Below, in pieces: positions 32,719-39,852 of a stretch of 39,852 nucleotides of DNA (positions within the stretch are counted from its first letter, which is position 1; each line of letters starts with the position of its first letter). Made by a program: the position numbers and the translations under genes. The DNA is taken from positions 1 through 39,852 of the forward strand of contig CANLZL010000013.1 of the NCBI GenBank assembly GCA_947495575.1, in the 5' to 3' direction. This DNA is from an uncultured Nioella sp. GTDB taxonomy: Bacteria > Pseudomonadota > Alphaproteobacteria > Rhodobacterales > Rhodobacteraceae. The notes beneath the pieces are model-generated. The model ran no database searches. It was not told the origin of the DNA and was given only the letters and a program-made list of their open reading frames with translations.

Positions 32719-33651
32719 ATGCGGGTTCTCGCGATCGGCGAATGTATGGCTGAACTGGCACCGACAGACAACGCCGGCGACTTTCGGCTGGGGTTTGCTG
32801 GCGATACGTTTAATACCGCCTGGTACCTAACGCGCTGCGCTCCTAATGCGACGGTTTCGTATTTGACAGCGGTTGGAACGGATGCCTTGTCGCAAAACCT
32901 GACGGCATTCATGCGATCCAGCGGGCTCGACGATAGCTTTGTGCAAACAATACCTGACAAGAGCGTTGGGCTATATCTCATTTCACTGAAACAAGGCGAG
33001 CGAAGCTTCTCATATTGGCGCGACCAGTCTGCGGCGCGTTCCTTGGCGGATGACCCTGCCCGGCTGGCAAAAGCGATGGATTCTGCCAACTTGATCTACT
33101 TCTCGGGTATCACACTCGGGATCCTTGCACCCAAACAGCGCCAATTCTTTATTTCGGCCCTAAAAGATGCGCGTGCCTCAGGAAAGATTATCGCATTCGA
33201 TCCCAATTTGCGTCCAATGCTATGGGAGTCTGCCGACACCATGACAAACGCGATTATGCAAGGTGCTGGTGTCAGCGATATATTGCTACCGTCATTTGAA
33301 GATGAGTCCGTCTGGTTTGACGACGCCACGCCGCGGGCAACTGCGCAGAGATATATCGAAGCTGGCGCAACCACGATCATCGTCAAAAACGGCTCAGAAT
33401 CGGTCTATTTTGTAGAGGACGGCGCAAGCGGCGAAGTGCCCGTGAAACCCGTTTCCGATGTGGTCGACACGACGGCTGCGGGCGATAGTTTCAATGCAGG
33501 GTTTCTTGCTGGCCGCGCCACTGGGCTCGGACTCAGGGATAGCATAGCATTCGCCTGCAGACTTTCTCGCAAAGTTGTCCAGCATCGAGGCGCGTTGGTT
33601 CCGGTTGAGGCATCCACAGCTTTGGACGGAGACACCGGCAGATTGGTCTGA
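32719..33651 (+). CDS. kdgK: 2-keto-3-deoxygluconate kinase (KdgK, PfkB family)
   Basis: PfkB-family sugar kinase of 310 residues that makes 2-keto-3-deoxy-6-phosphogluconate. It has IGECMAELAP at the start, GFAGDTFNTAWYL (substrate Gly-rich loop), AFDPNLRPMLW (about 159-169) and the C-terminal anion hole DTTAAGDSFNAGFL with catalytic Asp256. The A-A-G-D form is also found in known KDG kinases. ATG 32719 is taken as start, 17 bases after the kdgF stop; an in-frame TTG at 32698 would overlap kdgF. It is the last gene of the ABC-lyase operon. The KDPG aldolase that would follow is not in the window. Confidence 0.92.
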   Translation: MRVLAIGECMAELAPTDNAGDFRLGFAGDTFNTAWYLTRCAPNATVSYLTAVGTDALSQNLTAFMRSSGLDDSFVQTIPDKSVGLYLISLKQGERSFSYWRDQSAARSLADDPARLAKAMDSANLIYFSGITLGILAPKQRQFFISALKDARASGKIIAFDPNLRPMLWESADTMTNAIMQGAGVSDILLPSFEDESVWFDDATPRATAQRYIEAGATTIIVKNGSESVYFVEDGASGEVPVKPVSDVVDTTAAGDSFNAGFLAGRATGLGLRDSIAFACRLSRKVVQHRGALVPVEASTALDGDTGRLV

Positions 33652-33853
33652 CCAGCACCACCGTCCTTTTTGTCCTCACCTTTGCTGCGTGCCCGAAGTG
33701 AATTCCTCTCTGGGCGGATTGCGGCGCGACATAGAGTTGGCTTTGCCTCTGTGTTTTGAAGAAAGTCGCGAGCAAAGTTCCTGTCGGGTAAACGACCTCA
33801 GGGATCGCGGCATTCGTCGGAGTGTATTAACCCTTGGCTGACTTCGTTCCGCA

Positions 33854-34099
33854 TCAGCACATCAGGGGTCTTGCATCTCGTGGCAGGATTATACGATCGG
33901 CTGCCGGTACTCGTCTTATTTTGTTAGTAGGGCTAGATGATCCGCACGCCTCCATACCAACAACACGGCGCGGCAATGCCTCAAAATTTGACAGCAGCTG
34001 AGCGCGATTGATCCTCTTGTTGACGATCTTGGGTCCGCTTGCCGAAACGCAGTGCACCTAAGGAGCGTCCTTGGCTATCCCTCTTGGAAATTGCTGTGC
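33854..34099 (-). pseudogene. IS110-family transposase remnant
   Basis: A leftward frame reads IAKDAP, a TAG stop (34058-34060), then VHCVSASGPKIVNKRINRAQLL, NFEALPRRVVGMEACGSS. This matches the N-terminal DEDD-domain pattern of IS110/IS1111 transposases (GLDLAKxxFQVH, then an R-RxQLLxFxxxLPPxLVGMEACGSAH block), with Gln of FQVH changed to TAG and the Phe to Pro. After GMEACGS the sequence departs from the family and stops at 33854. Only about 80 of 340 codons remain. The surrounding 33652-33853 and 34100-34242 show nothing recognisable. Confidence 0.72.
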
Positions 34100-34242
34100 A
34101 AATCCCTGCCTGTTAGAGATCCAAACCCACGGTCTTTACCGTCATTGGTTGGCTCCATTTCCAACAATCAAGAACCACTGCACTGGTTCATATCGAATGC
34201 AGGTGCAGGGGAGCTTTCCACCTTATCCGCCGAGGGCTGTTG

Positions 34243-35142
34243 TCACTTGCCATCAGGACATAGATCAGGGTCGCCCGCGAGGTGATCAAGGAGTTCGCGT
34301 ACTCTTCTGGTCAGCCGTCGGTTTTGCGGGAAGAGTGCTGCAACGATATATGGCGAGATCCTGTATTCGGCAAACAGCTCGACCAGGTCTCCGGATTTCA
34401 AAGCATCGGAAACTGTATAGGCAGGACAACGCGCGATTGCGGCTCCTTCTTTGGCAAGACGCGCTGATCCTGCCGGCGCGTTCATCCTAAAACGGCCGTT
34501 CACTTGGACAGCTTCATCATGGCCGTCGATATTGAACCTCCAGACAGACGGTTCCGTCATATTGCCGTCGAGAATGCAGTTATACGTTGCCAGTTCGCGC
34601 GGGTGGCTGGGCATTCCTGCCCTCTCCAGGTAGGCAGGTGATGCGCAGACGACCAACGGCATGCGCCCCAATTGCCTGACTTTGAGTGAGCTGTCTCTCA
34701 TCGGGCCAATCCTGACGGCGAGGTCGAGGCCTTCTTCCACGATTGAAACTCTGCGGTCAGAAAACTTCAGATCGATTTCCACACTGGGGTGTTTCGCAGC
34801 AAATCGTGCAAGTGACGGTGTCAACCGCAACGCGCCAAACCCGGTTGGCGCCGATATGTGGATTGCACCGCGTAACGATGCCTGCTCGTTTCTGACCCTT
34901 TCCTCCAGCTCATCAAACCCGTCGAGAAGCGGCTCGCACATCGTCAGGTATGTCGCGCCCGCATCTGTTAATGACACAACGCGTGTTGTGCGATTGAGCA
35001 ATTGCACACCAAGCGCGTTTTCCAGATCAGCGACGTATTTGCTGACCAACCTCGCGGATCGCCCCATGCGCTGCGCAGCTATGGTGAAGGAGGCGTTCTT
35101 TGCAACAAGTGCAAATGCACGCATACGATCGATTTTGTCCAT
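34243..35142 (-). CDS. LysR-family transcriptional regulator
   Basis: Full-length LysR regulator of 299 residues. The N-terminal helix-turn-helix lies in MRAFALVAKNASFTIAAQRMGRSARLVSKYVADLENALGVQLLNRTTR (about 7-54), followed by a linker helix and an effector domain beginning LRGAIHISAPTGFG. The domain has the LDLAVRIGP and VVCASPAYLER pieces typical of the CrgA-like LysR group. It is divergent from the GST/DUF1348/PNPOx operon with 109 bases between, so it probably controls that operon. The inducer is unknown. Confidence 0.93.
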   Translation of the reverse strand: MDKIDRMRAFALVAKNASFTIAAQRMGRSARLVSKYVADLENALGVQLLNRTTRVVSLTDAGATYLTMCEPLLDGFDELEERVRNEQASLRGAIHISAPTGFGALRLTPSLARFAAKHPSVEIDLKFSDRRVSIVEEGLDLAVRIGPMRDSSLKVRQLGRMPLVVCASPAYLERAGMPSHPRELATYNCILDGNMTEPSVWRFNIDGHDEAVQVNGRFRMNAPAGSARLAKEGAAIARCPAYTVSDALKSGDLVELFAEYRISPYIVAALFPQNRRLTRRVRELLDHLAGDPDLCPDGK

Positions 35143-35169
35143 CTTATTACGCCCTCTCAGGGCTTAAAC

Positions 35170-35189
35170 ATACGCCAAAATAGGCGATT
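35170..35189. promoter_or_regulatory. Candidate LysR box
   Basis: Between the divergent LysR and GST genes, ATACGCCAAAATAGGCGAT forms an imperfect palindrome (CGCC at 35173-35176, GGCG at 35183-35186) with the T-N11-A form of LysR sites. Placement near the LysR start suggests autoregulation and control of the GST operon. Confidence 0.45.
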
Positions 35190-35251
35190 ATCATCCGTTT
35201 TCGCAATAGTTATTGCTTCCCCTGTACCCGAAACCATATCTGGAGACACCA

Positions 35252-35875
35252 ATGTCAACCGCCGTTCGCATTCACCATTTCGCAAAATCAGGTCACGCTC
35301 ATCGCGCTTTGGTATTTGCGAAACTGGCTGGGATAGCACATGAGGCCGTTCCTGTTGATCTGGCAGCTGGCGCTCATAAATCGCCAGAGTTTCTTGCCAT
35401 GAACCCGAATGGGCAGGTGCCAGTTATCGAGGATGGCGAGGTGATTGTCTCAGATTCGAATGCGATTCTTGTATATCTTGCGCGGACATATGCACCAAAC
35501 TGGATCCCGGACGACGCAATAGGTGAGGCCAATGTACAGCGGTGGCTTACACTGGCGGCCGGTGAAATCGCGTTCGGTTCATGCGCCGCACGCTTGATCA
35601 CTGTTTTTGGCGCGCCGTTGGACCCGGACTTTGCGACGGCAACTGCCAAAATAGCCATGAGCAGGCTGGAACACGGCCTTGATGGCCGCGAGTGGCTTGT
35701 CGGGGATCACCCAACGATCGCGGATGTCGCGGTGTATTCCTATACTGCACATGCACCGGAAGGGAATGTTTCGCTAACGCCTTATCCAAATGTGCGGGCC
35801 TGGATCGCACGGTTCGAAGCCTTGCCGGGGTTTGAGGCCATGCCTGCGACCGCTGTTGGTCTTGTGGCTGAATAA
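35252..35875 (+). CDS. Glutathione S-transferase family protein
   Basis: Cytoplasmic GST-like protein of 207 residues. The N-terminal thioredoxin-fold domain contains HHFAKSGHAHRALVFAKLAGI, NPNGQVPVIEDG (cis-Pro) and the glutathione-contact SNAILVYLA. The C-terminal helical domain has the N-capping block GDHPTIADVAVYSY. The start is ATG 35252 behind a TGGAGA site. It is the first gene of a three-gene operon with a DUF1348 protein and a PNPOx-reductase fusion. The substrate is unknown, and the operon suggests detoxification of a reactive compound. Confidence 0.92.
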   Translation: MSTAVRIHHFAKSGHAHRALVFAKLAGIAHEAVPVDLAAGAHKSPEFLAMNPNGQVPVIEDGEVIVSDSNAILVYLARTYAPNWIPDDAIGEANVQRWLTLAAGEIAFGSCAARLITVFGAPLDPDFATATAKIAMSRLEHGLDGREWLVGDHPTIADVAVYSYTAHAPEGNVSLTPYPNVRAWIARFEALPGFEAMPATAVGLVAE

Positions 35876-35887
35876 GCGAGGTTTGAC

Positions 35888-36364
35888 ATGACAACCAATG
35901 CCCCTCGCCATCCTTTGCCGCCTTTTTCGAAAGTGTCGGCCATTGAAAAAGTGCGCCTCGCCGAAGACGGCTGGAATGGGCGTTACCCGGTACAAGTTGC
36001 GCTTGCGTACACGCCAGACAGCAAATGGCGTAATCGCGCAGAGTTTCCACAAGGGCGCACTGAAATCGAGGAGTTTCTGACGCGCAAATGGGCCAAGGAA
36101 TTGGACTACCGCCTCATCAAAGAGTTGTGGGTCTACGACGGCAATCGCATCGCCGTGCGATATGCCTATGATTATCGTGACGACAGCGGAAACTGGTTTC
36201 GAGCATACGGTAACGAGAATTGGGAATTTGACGAAAATGGATACATGGCACATCGATTTGCCAGCATTAACGAACACCCAATTCAAGAGGCCGATCGGAA
36301 GTTCCGCTGGCCACTTGGCCGCCGTCCGGACGACCACCCTGGGCTGAGCGATTTGGGGCTGTAG
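35888..36364 (+). CDS. DUF1348 family protein (NTF2-like)
   Basis: A 158-residue protein of the DUF1348 family with an NTF2-like fold. It shows [56 protein letters not shown] and the aromatic block [16 protein letters not shown], followed by [10 protein letters not shown]. These are the family's highly conserved parts. Its biochemical role is not established. It lies 12 bases after the GST gene and is often found next to redox genes, so a role in detoxification or stress is plausible but unproven. Confidence 0.9.
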   Translation: MTTNAPRHPLPPFSKVSAIEKVRLAEDGWNGRYPVQVALAYTPDSKWRNRAEFPQGRTEIEEFLTRKWAKELDYRLIKELWVYDGNRIAVRYAYDYRDDSGNWFRAYGNENWEFDENGYMAHRFASINEHPIQEADRKFRWPLGRRPDDHPGLSDLGL

Positions 36365-36442
36365 TCCCAAGCCGATGGCAGAACAACCCGATGGTCCGCC
36401 AGGAACCTGAACGCGTCTGACCGGCGAAAGGATGAGGTAATT

Positions 36443-38413
36443 GTGAACATACATCAGTCACATCGAGGCGAACTGCTGCTGCAAGAGCGCCGCAAAACAC
36501 CAAGAGCTCTGGTCGACACCATTCCGCAATACATTCAGCACGACATGCCGCAACAGCACGCTGCGTTTTTTGCTGGTCTGCCCTATTTGCCGCTGGCGAC
36601 GCTTGATGACCGCGGTCGGCCGTGGGTTAGTCTTTTGGTCACACAGTCGCAAAATGACCCGTCAGTTGGAATCAAAGTGTCAGAGCATAACACCACAAAT
36701 GTCGTTGCGGAAACCAACCCCTACGATCCTTTTGCTCGCTCTTTGGCCCAAGAACCATTGCCCGGCAGTGACGGCAGGCTGTTTGCGGGAGTTGGAGTCG
36801 ATTTCAGCAACCGCCGGCGCAACAAAATTGCAGGGTCAATTCGCAATTTGTCCGTCGAAAACACTGGGAAGATCAGCTTGGAGTTGGCCTCCAACCAGCA
36901 CCTCGGGAACTGTCCCAAATATATTACCGTCCGCAGCTTGGAATATGAACAACGCAGCCCTGAACTATTCAGTGACCGCTTTGATAGAAACACATCTGCA
37001 CTGCCAGATGACGCCAAATCCCTCGTGGAAGGTGCAAGCACGGTGTTTCTGGCCACAAAGCACATTGGCGACGGAAGGCTTTCGGGTGCCCAGACCGATA
37101 TGGGCGTTAATCATCGTGGTGGAGCGCCGGGTTTTACCCGACTTTACGAAGACAGCGATGGCGACCTCATCACGACCTATCTGGTCTTGCCTGACCATTC
37201 CGGCAATCGCTTTTACCAATCCTTGGGCAATATCGAGACTGATCCGCAGGTCGGGCTGGTCTTCCCGCATTTCGCAACAGGCGATATTCTTTACGTGACG
37301 GGTGAAGCAGAAAATCTGCTCGATGAAGATGCCGAAGCGCTAATGCCACGCGTAAACCTATTGACGCGGATCAAAGTGACTGGCGCTGTATTTGTCAAAA
37401 ATGGTCTTAAACTCAGATTGACGTCTGAAGAACAGTTCTCGCCCTACAATCCACCGGTGAAGTATTTGCGGCAGGAACTGAAACAGATGGGGCGTGCATT
37501 CGTTGCTAATGAAAACGCAGCGGCAATCACAGCGACACTTGTTTCAATGAAACCACGCTCTGAGTGTATCAAGACCTTTGAATTCGCTTTGTCAGAGCCG
37601 ATTGATGCGCCGGAGCCTGGCGGCTTTGGTGTTTTCGATTTCTCGGGTCTTCTGGACGTCGGGTACAGCCATATGAACGAAGCAAACCCGCAACTGGTTA
37701 ACGAAGATTTCGTACGGACTTGGACACTGTCGCGCGCACGAGGCTATGATGCAGAGCGCCACGCGTTTCGAAAAACCGATCGGGTCAGTGTAACCGTCAA
37801 ACGCAAATCGGGCGGCCTGATCTCCAATATTCTGCACAACAATGCAGACAAACTGATCTCGGATAAACTACCCATTGAATTCAAGGGTTCTGGTGCGGGC
37901 TTCAGCTGCTTTTCTGAGATGGCTGAGGACACTCACCCAACCATTCCATCCAAGATGCTTTGGATCGCAGGTGGCGTTGGCATTACTCCGTTTATGGCGA
38001 TGTGGGACGGCATCAAGCAGATGGCGGATGCGCACCCGCGACGGACGGCAACTGACATCTTGCTCCTGTTTTCAGGTCGTGCTGACGACATCAAAGTTTT
38101 GGAGCACTTTGCCGAACAAAGCGACACTTTCCCGGACTTCATAAAACTGCGAATCGTCGCGTTTCAGAGCGAGGGCCGTGACCCATGGGCCGCGAAATCC
38201 GCGCGCGGCGAATTGAGCGAAAAAATCTCCGGTCATCTTTTGAAGCTTGAAGAACGGCGCATACAGACTGAAGACATCCAATCCGTCGCGGAGCTCGCCA
38301 CGCGAGACGTCTACATGTGTGGCCCAGATGCATTGATGGCTTGGGCTGAGGCAGCCCTTATCGAACTAAACGTCGAGGACAAGAGACGTCATCGCGAGTC
38401 ATTTGTTTTTTGA
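36443..38413 (+). CDS. PNPOx-like / ferredoxin-reductase-like fusion oxidoreductase
   Basis: A 656-residue fusion. Residues about 40-340 resemble pyridoxamine-phosphate-oxidase-like flavin-binding folds, with LPYLPLATLDDRGRPWVSLLV at 46-66 and a second such segment around 195-290 (STVFLATKH, GNRFYQSLGNIETDPQVGLVF). Residues about 375-656 are a ferredoxin-NADP reductase-type module: RTWTLSRA (FAD binding), VTVKRKSGGLISNILHN, the NAD loop LWIAGGVGITPFM and VYMCGPDALM. No 2Fe-2S domain follows; it ends RHRESFVF. The start is GTG 36443 with a weak GAGG site. It is the third gene of the GST operon. Such fusions occur in fungi and proteobacteria; the substrate is unknown. Confidence 0.87.
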   Translation: MNIHQSHRGELLLQERRKTPRALVDTIPQYIQHDMPQQHAAFFAGLPYLPLATLDDRGRPWVSLLVTQSQNDPSVGIKVSEHNTTNVVAETNPYDPFARSLAQEPLPGSDGRLFAGVGVDFSNRRRNKIAGSIRNLSVENTGKISLELASNQHLGNCPKYITVRSLEYEQRSPELFSDRFDRNTSALPDDAKSLVEGASTVFLATKHIGDGRLSGAQTDMGVNHRGGAPGFTRLYEDSDGDLITTYLVLPDHSGNRFYQSLGNIETDPQVGLVFPHFATGDILYVTGEAENLLDEDAEALMPRVNLLTRIKVTGAVFVKNGLKLRLTSEEQFSPYNPPVKYLRQELKQMGRAFVANENAAAITATLVSMKPRSECIKTFEFALSEPIDAPEPGGFGVFDFSGLLDVGYSHMNEANPQLVNEDFVRTWTLSRARGYDAERHAFRKTDRVSVTVKRKSGGLISNILHNNADKLISDKLPIEFKGSGAGFSCFSEMAEDTHPTIPSKMLWIAGGVGITPFMAMWDGIKQMADAHPRRTATDILLLFSGRADDIKVLEHFAEQSDTFPDFIKLRIVAFQSEGRDPWAAKSARGELSEKISGHLLKLEERRIQTEDIQSVAELATRDVYMCGPDALMAWAEAALIELNVEDKRRHRESFVF

Positions 38414-38616
38414 TATCAAGGCTACGAAAACGCATGCGAGAATATGCACGACACCATTTTTAAATCATTGCTTGGCTCTTGAAAAAATGCGGACCAAATC
38501 GAAACGACACAGAGTTCTCTGCCCTCTCCCGGACCAATGAGCGAGTAGGAGGCAGCAACCACGGAAACTGTCGGCACGCTCATTAAGTGTTGGTTAAGAA
38601 CATACCCCCGCCAGTG

Positions 38617-39711
38617 TTACGTCGGATATCGAGGATAATGGCCATTATTGCCCCGTGAATGTCCGGTGCCAGCGTCTTTTGCCTTCGCCTGCTCTGCATT
38701 CATCGAATAGTGATGGGGAGAGACTCCAAAACGGCGGCGAAAATCGGCGGAAAACCGGGTTGTACTTTCATAGCAGCATTGCGCCGCGATTTGCATGACA
38801 CTCAGATCGGTCCCTGCCAGCAAGGCGCGCCCATAGGCAAGGCGGCGCTCCTTCATGTAGCGCAGCGGCGACTGGCCCACATACTCTTTGAACAACCTTT
38901 GGATCTGACGGGCAGACACCCCGATATCGTCATATAGCTGGGCCACGCTTTCGCCGGTTTGGTAGTTCTCTTCGATCCACTCAATCGCACGTATTAAGTG
39001 GCGGTTGCGGGTCCCCAGACGGGACGCGACCGATGTGATTTGCCTTTCGTGATCCGCGCGTTTGGTTGGGATCAGACAATGGTCCATCGCCGAGTGCAAG
39101 ATCTTGTCACCACAGTAGTTCTGGATCAATTCAAGCGCCATATCAGCCGCAGCAGTCCCGCCCGCGCAAGTAATAATGCGGTCATCAATACAATACAGGT
39201 CTTCGCATGGGGTCAGCTCTGGCCAGCGCATAATGAAGGCCGGATGATGCTCCCAATGCAGGGTGAACCGACTGCCCGCCAGTATTCCGGCCTTGGCAAG
39301 TGCAAAGGTTCCGCCGCACAGCCCCCCTACACTATGCCCACGCCTCCACAAGGCTCGTAATTGCCCTGGCAGGCGCGGAGGAATGTTGTCCTCGGGATTT
39401 AGGCTTGCACAGACAAAGGTGAAATCGGCCGGATCCTCTGCATCCAAGACACCATCCACCGGCACTGATAGACCGTTAGAACACGTCACCGCCGCCCCGT
39501 CGGCCGAACAAAGCCGACAGATAAGTTTTGGCCGACCCGCTTCTGCATTTGCGCGGCGGATCGGTTCCATGATCGAGGACAACGCCAACATGGAAAACTG
39601 CGGCACCACCAGAAAATCAATGCTCAGCACTTTCTCGGACTGATCCACCTTAGGTGCAGGCAACTCCTGAAACGGGCCGCCAAGCTGGTGGGGTTCAACG
39701 CAGATATTCAT
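38617..39711 (-). CDS. GlxA-family AraC-type transcriptional regulator
   Basis: A 364-residue regulator. Residues about 28-200 form a DJ-1/PfpI-like amidotransferase-type domain (FLVVPQFSMLALSSIMEPIRRAN, then VGGLCGGTFALAKAGIL with a Cys at the nucleophile elbow, and IDDRIITCAGGTAAADMALEL). Residues about 240-335 form an AraC helix-turn-helix pair (ESVAQLYDDIGVSARQIQRLFKEYVGQSPLRYMKERRL and VMQIAAQCCYESTTRFSADFRRRFGVSPH). This is the GbdR/CdhR type that controls quaternary-amine and amino acid catabolism in other bacteria. It lies 24 bases after the ETF-QO stop in the same direction, so it could be cotranscribed. Its target is unknown. Confidence 0.92.
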   Translation of the reverse strand: MNICVEPHQLGGPFQELPAPKVDQSEKVLSIDFLVVPQFSMLALSSIMEPIRRANAEAGRPKLICRLCSADGAAVTCSNGLSVPVDGVLDAEDPADFTFVCASLNPEDNIPPRLPGQLRALWRRGHSVGGLCGGTFALAKAGILAGSRFTLHWEHHPAFIMRWPELTPCEDLYCIDDRIITCAGGTAAADMALELIQNYCGDKILHSAMDHCLIPTKRADHERQITSVASRLGTRNRHLIRAIEWIEENYQTGESVAQLYDDIGVSARQIQRLFKEYVGQSPLRYMKERRLAYGRALLAGTDLSVMQIAAQCCYESTTRFSADFRRRFGVSPHHYSMNAEQAKAKDAGTGHSRGNNGHYPRYPT

Positions 39712-39735
39712 CGCTTATTTCCCTTCGCTGCTCGC

Positions 39736-39852
39736 TCACATATTTGGATAGTTTGGTCCATCACCGCCTTGTGGAGTGACCCATGTGATGTTCTGTGACG
39801 GGTCCTTGATGTCGCATGTTTTGCAGTGGACGCAGTTTTGGAAGTTGATGAC
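39736..39852 (-). CDS. Electron transfer flavoprotein-ubiquinone oxidoreductase, C-terminus
   Basis: Partial gene running off the right edge; only the last 38 codons are inside. They read [20 protein letters not shown], then [18 protein letters not shown] and TGA. This is the C-terminal ferredoxin-like end of ETF:quinone oxidoreductase with three of the four [4Fe-4S] cysteines visible. The enzyme is a membrane-associated flavoprotein that passes electrons from ETF to ubiquinone. It is an ordinary chromosomal gene in alphaproteobacteria. Confidence 0.93.
   Translation of the reverse strand, partial: VINFQNCVHCKTCDIKDPSQNITWVTPQGGDGPNYPNM

Noticed and set aside
33652-33853. Possible extra gene after kdgK (open frame 33575-33841)
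   Set aside because: It starts inside kdgK in another frame and shows no family pattern.
1-39852. CRISPR arrays, tRNA or rRNA genes, phage genes
   Set aside because: No regularly spaced repeats, cloverleaf-like ends or structural phage proteins were noticed on reading; a tRNAscan or CRISPR-finder run would be needed for a firm negative.

Overview
The window looks like an accessory segment of a Rhodobacterales (Roseobacter-group) alphaproteobacterial genome. This rests on three things: moderately GC-rich coding sequence, an unusual density of solute transporters (one TTT system, one TRAP system and one oligosaccharide ABC system), and an ETF:ubiquinone oxidoreductase end of alphaproteobacterial type at the right edge. 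No rRNA, tRNA or CRISPR array was recognised.

Left edge (1-1680): eroded sequence. It holds the C-terminal third of a LysR regulator, a fragment of an IS3-type transposase, and about 540 bases without a recognisable gene. Region 1 (1683-12731): an acid-sugar catabolic locus. A leftward operon encodes an isocitrate/isopropylmalate-type dehydrogenase, an Asp/Glu racemase broken by a frameshift, OtnK kinase (DUF1537), OtnC aldolase/decarboxylase, and an RraA-like protein broken by an in-frame TAA. Facing away is tctCBA (tripartite tricarboxylate transporter) and a GntR regulator with what looks like a doubled winged helix. Paired ATGCAA inverted repeats flank the tctC promoter and precede the regulator gene. 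Fructose-1,6-bisphosphatase and a Calvin-type class II aldolase follow. They could carry the DHAP made by OtnC into hexose phosphate.

Region 2 (12912-15092): a complete-looking IS3-family element with a T TTA AAG frameshift heptamer. It abuts an aminotransferase that has lost its N-terminal third, and no target duplication is visible, so an IS-linked deletion is likely.

Region 3 (15319-33651): a large unsaturated-uronate (alginate-, pectin- or other polyuronide-type) utilisation locus. Leftward are a TRAP transporter (dctPQM) with GlcG-like, 3-hydroxyisobutyrate-dehydrogenase-like and thioredoxin-like genes, and a second leftward operon gntR-MATE-kduI-kduD. Rightward are an AlgS/AlgM1/AlgM2/AlgQ-like oligosaccharide ABC importer, a heparinase II/III-type (PL15-like) cytoplasmic exo-lyase, an SDR reductase, kdgF and kdgK. 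Together they give oligosaccharide import, depolymerisation inside the cell, ring opening (KdgF), two possible routes to 2-keto-3-deoxygluconate (KduI+KduD, or the SDR), and phosphorylation to KDPG. No KDPG aldolase lies in the window. A shared operator of the form CTAGTATNCCAG occurs twice between gntR and the ABC operon and once inside the dctP promoter spacer, which ties the halves into one GntR regulon. Each of the three solute-binding-protein genes in the window is followed by a strong GC hairpin.

Right edge (33854-39852): an IS110-type remnant, a LysR regulator divergent from a GST / DUF1348 / PNPOx-ferredoxin-reductase-fusion operon, a GlxA-type AraC regulator, and the last 38 codons of ETF-QO.
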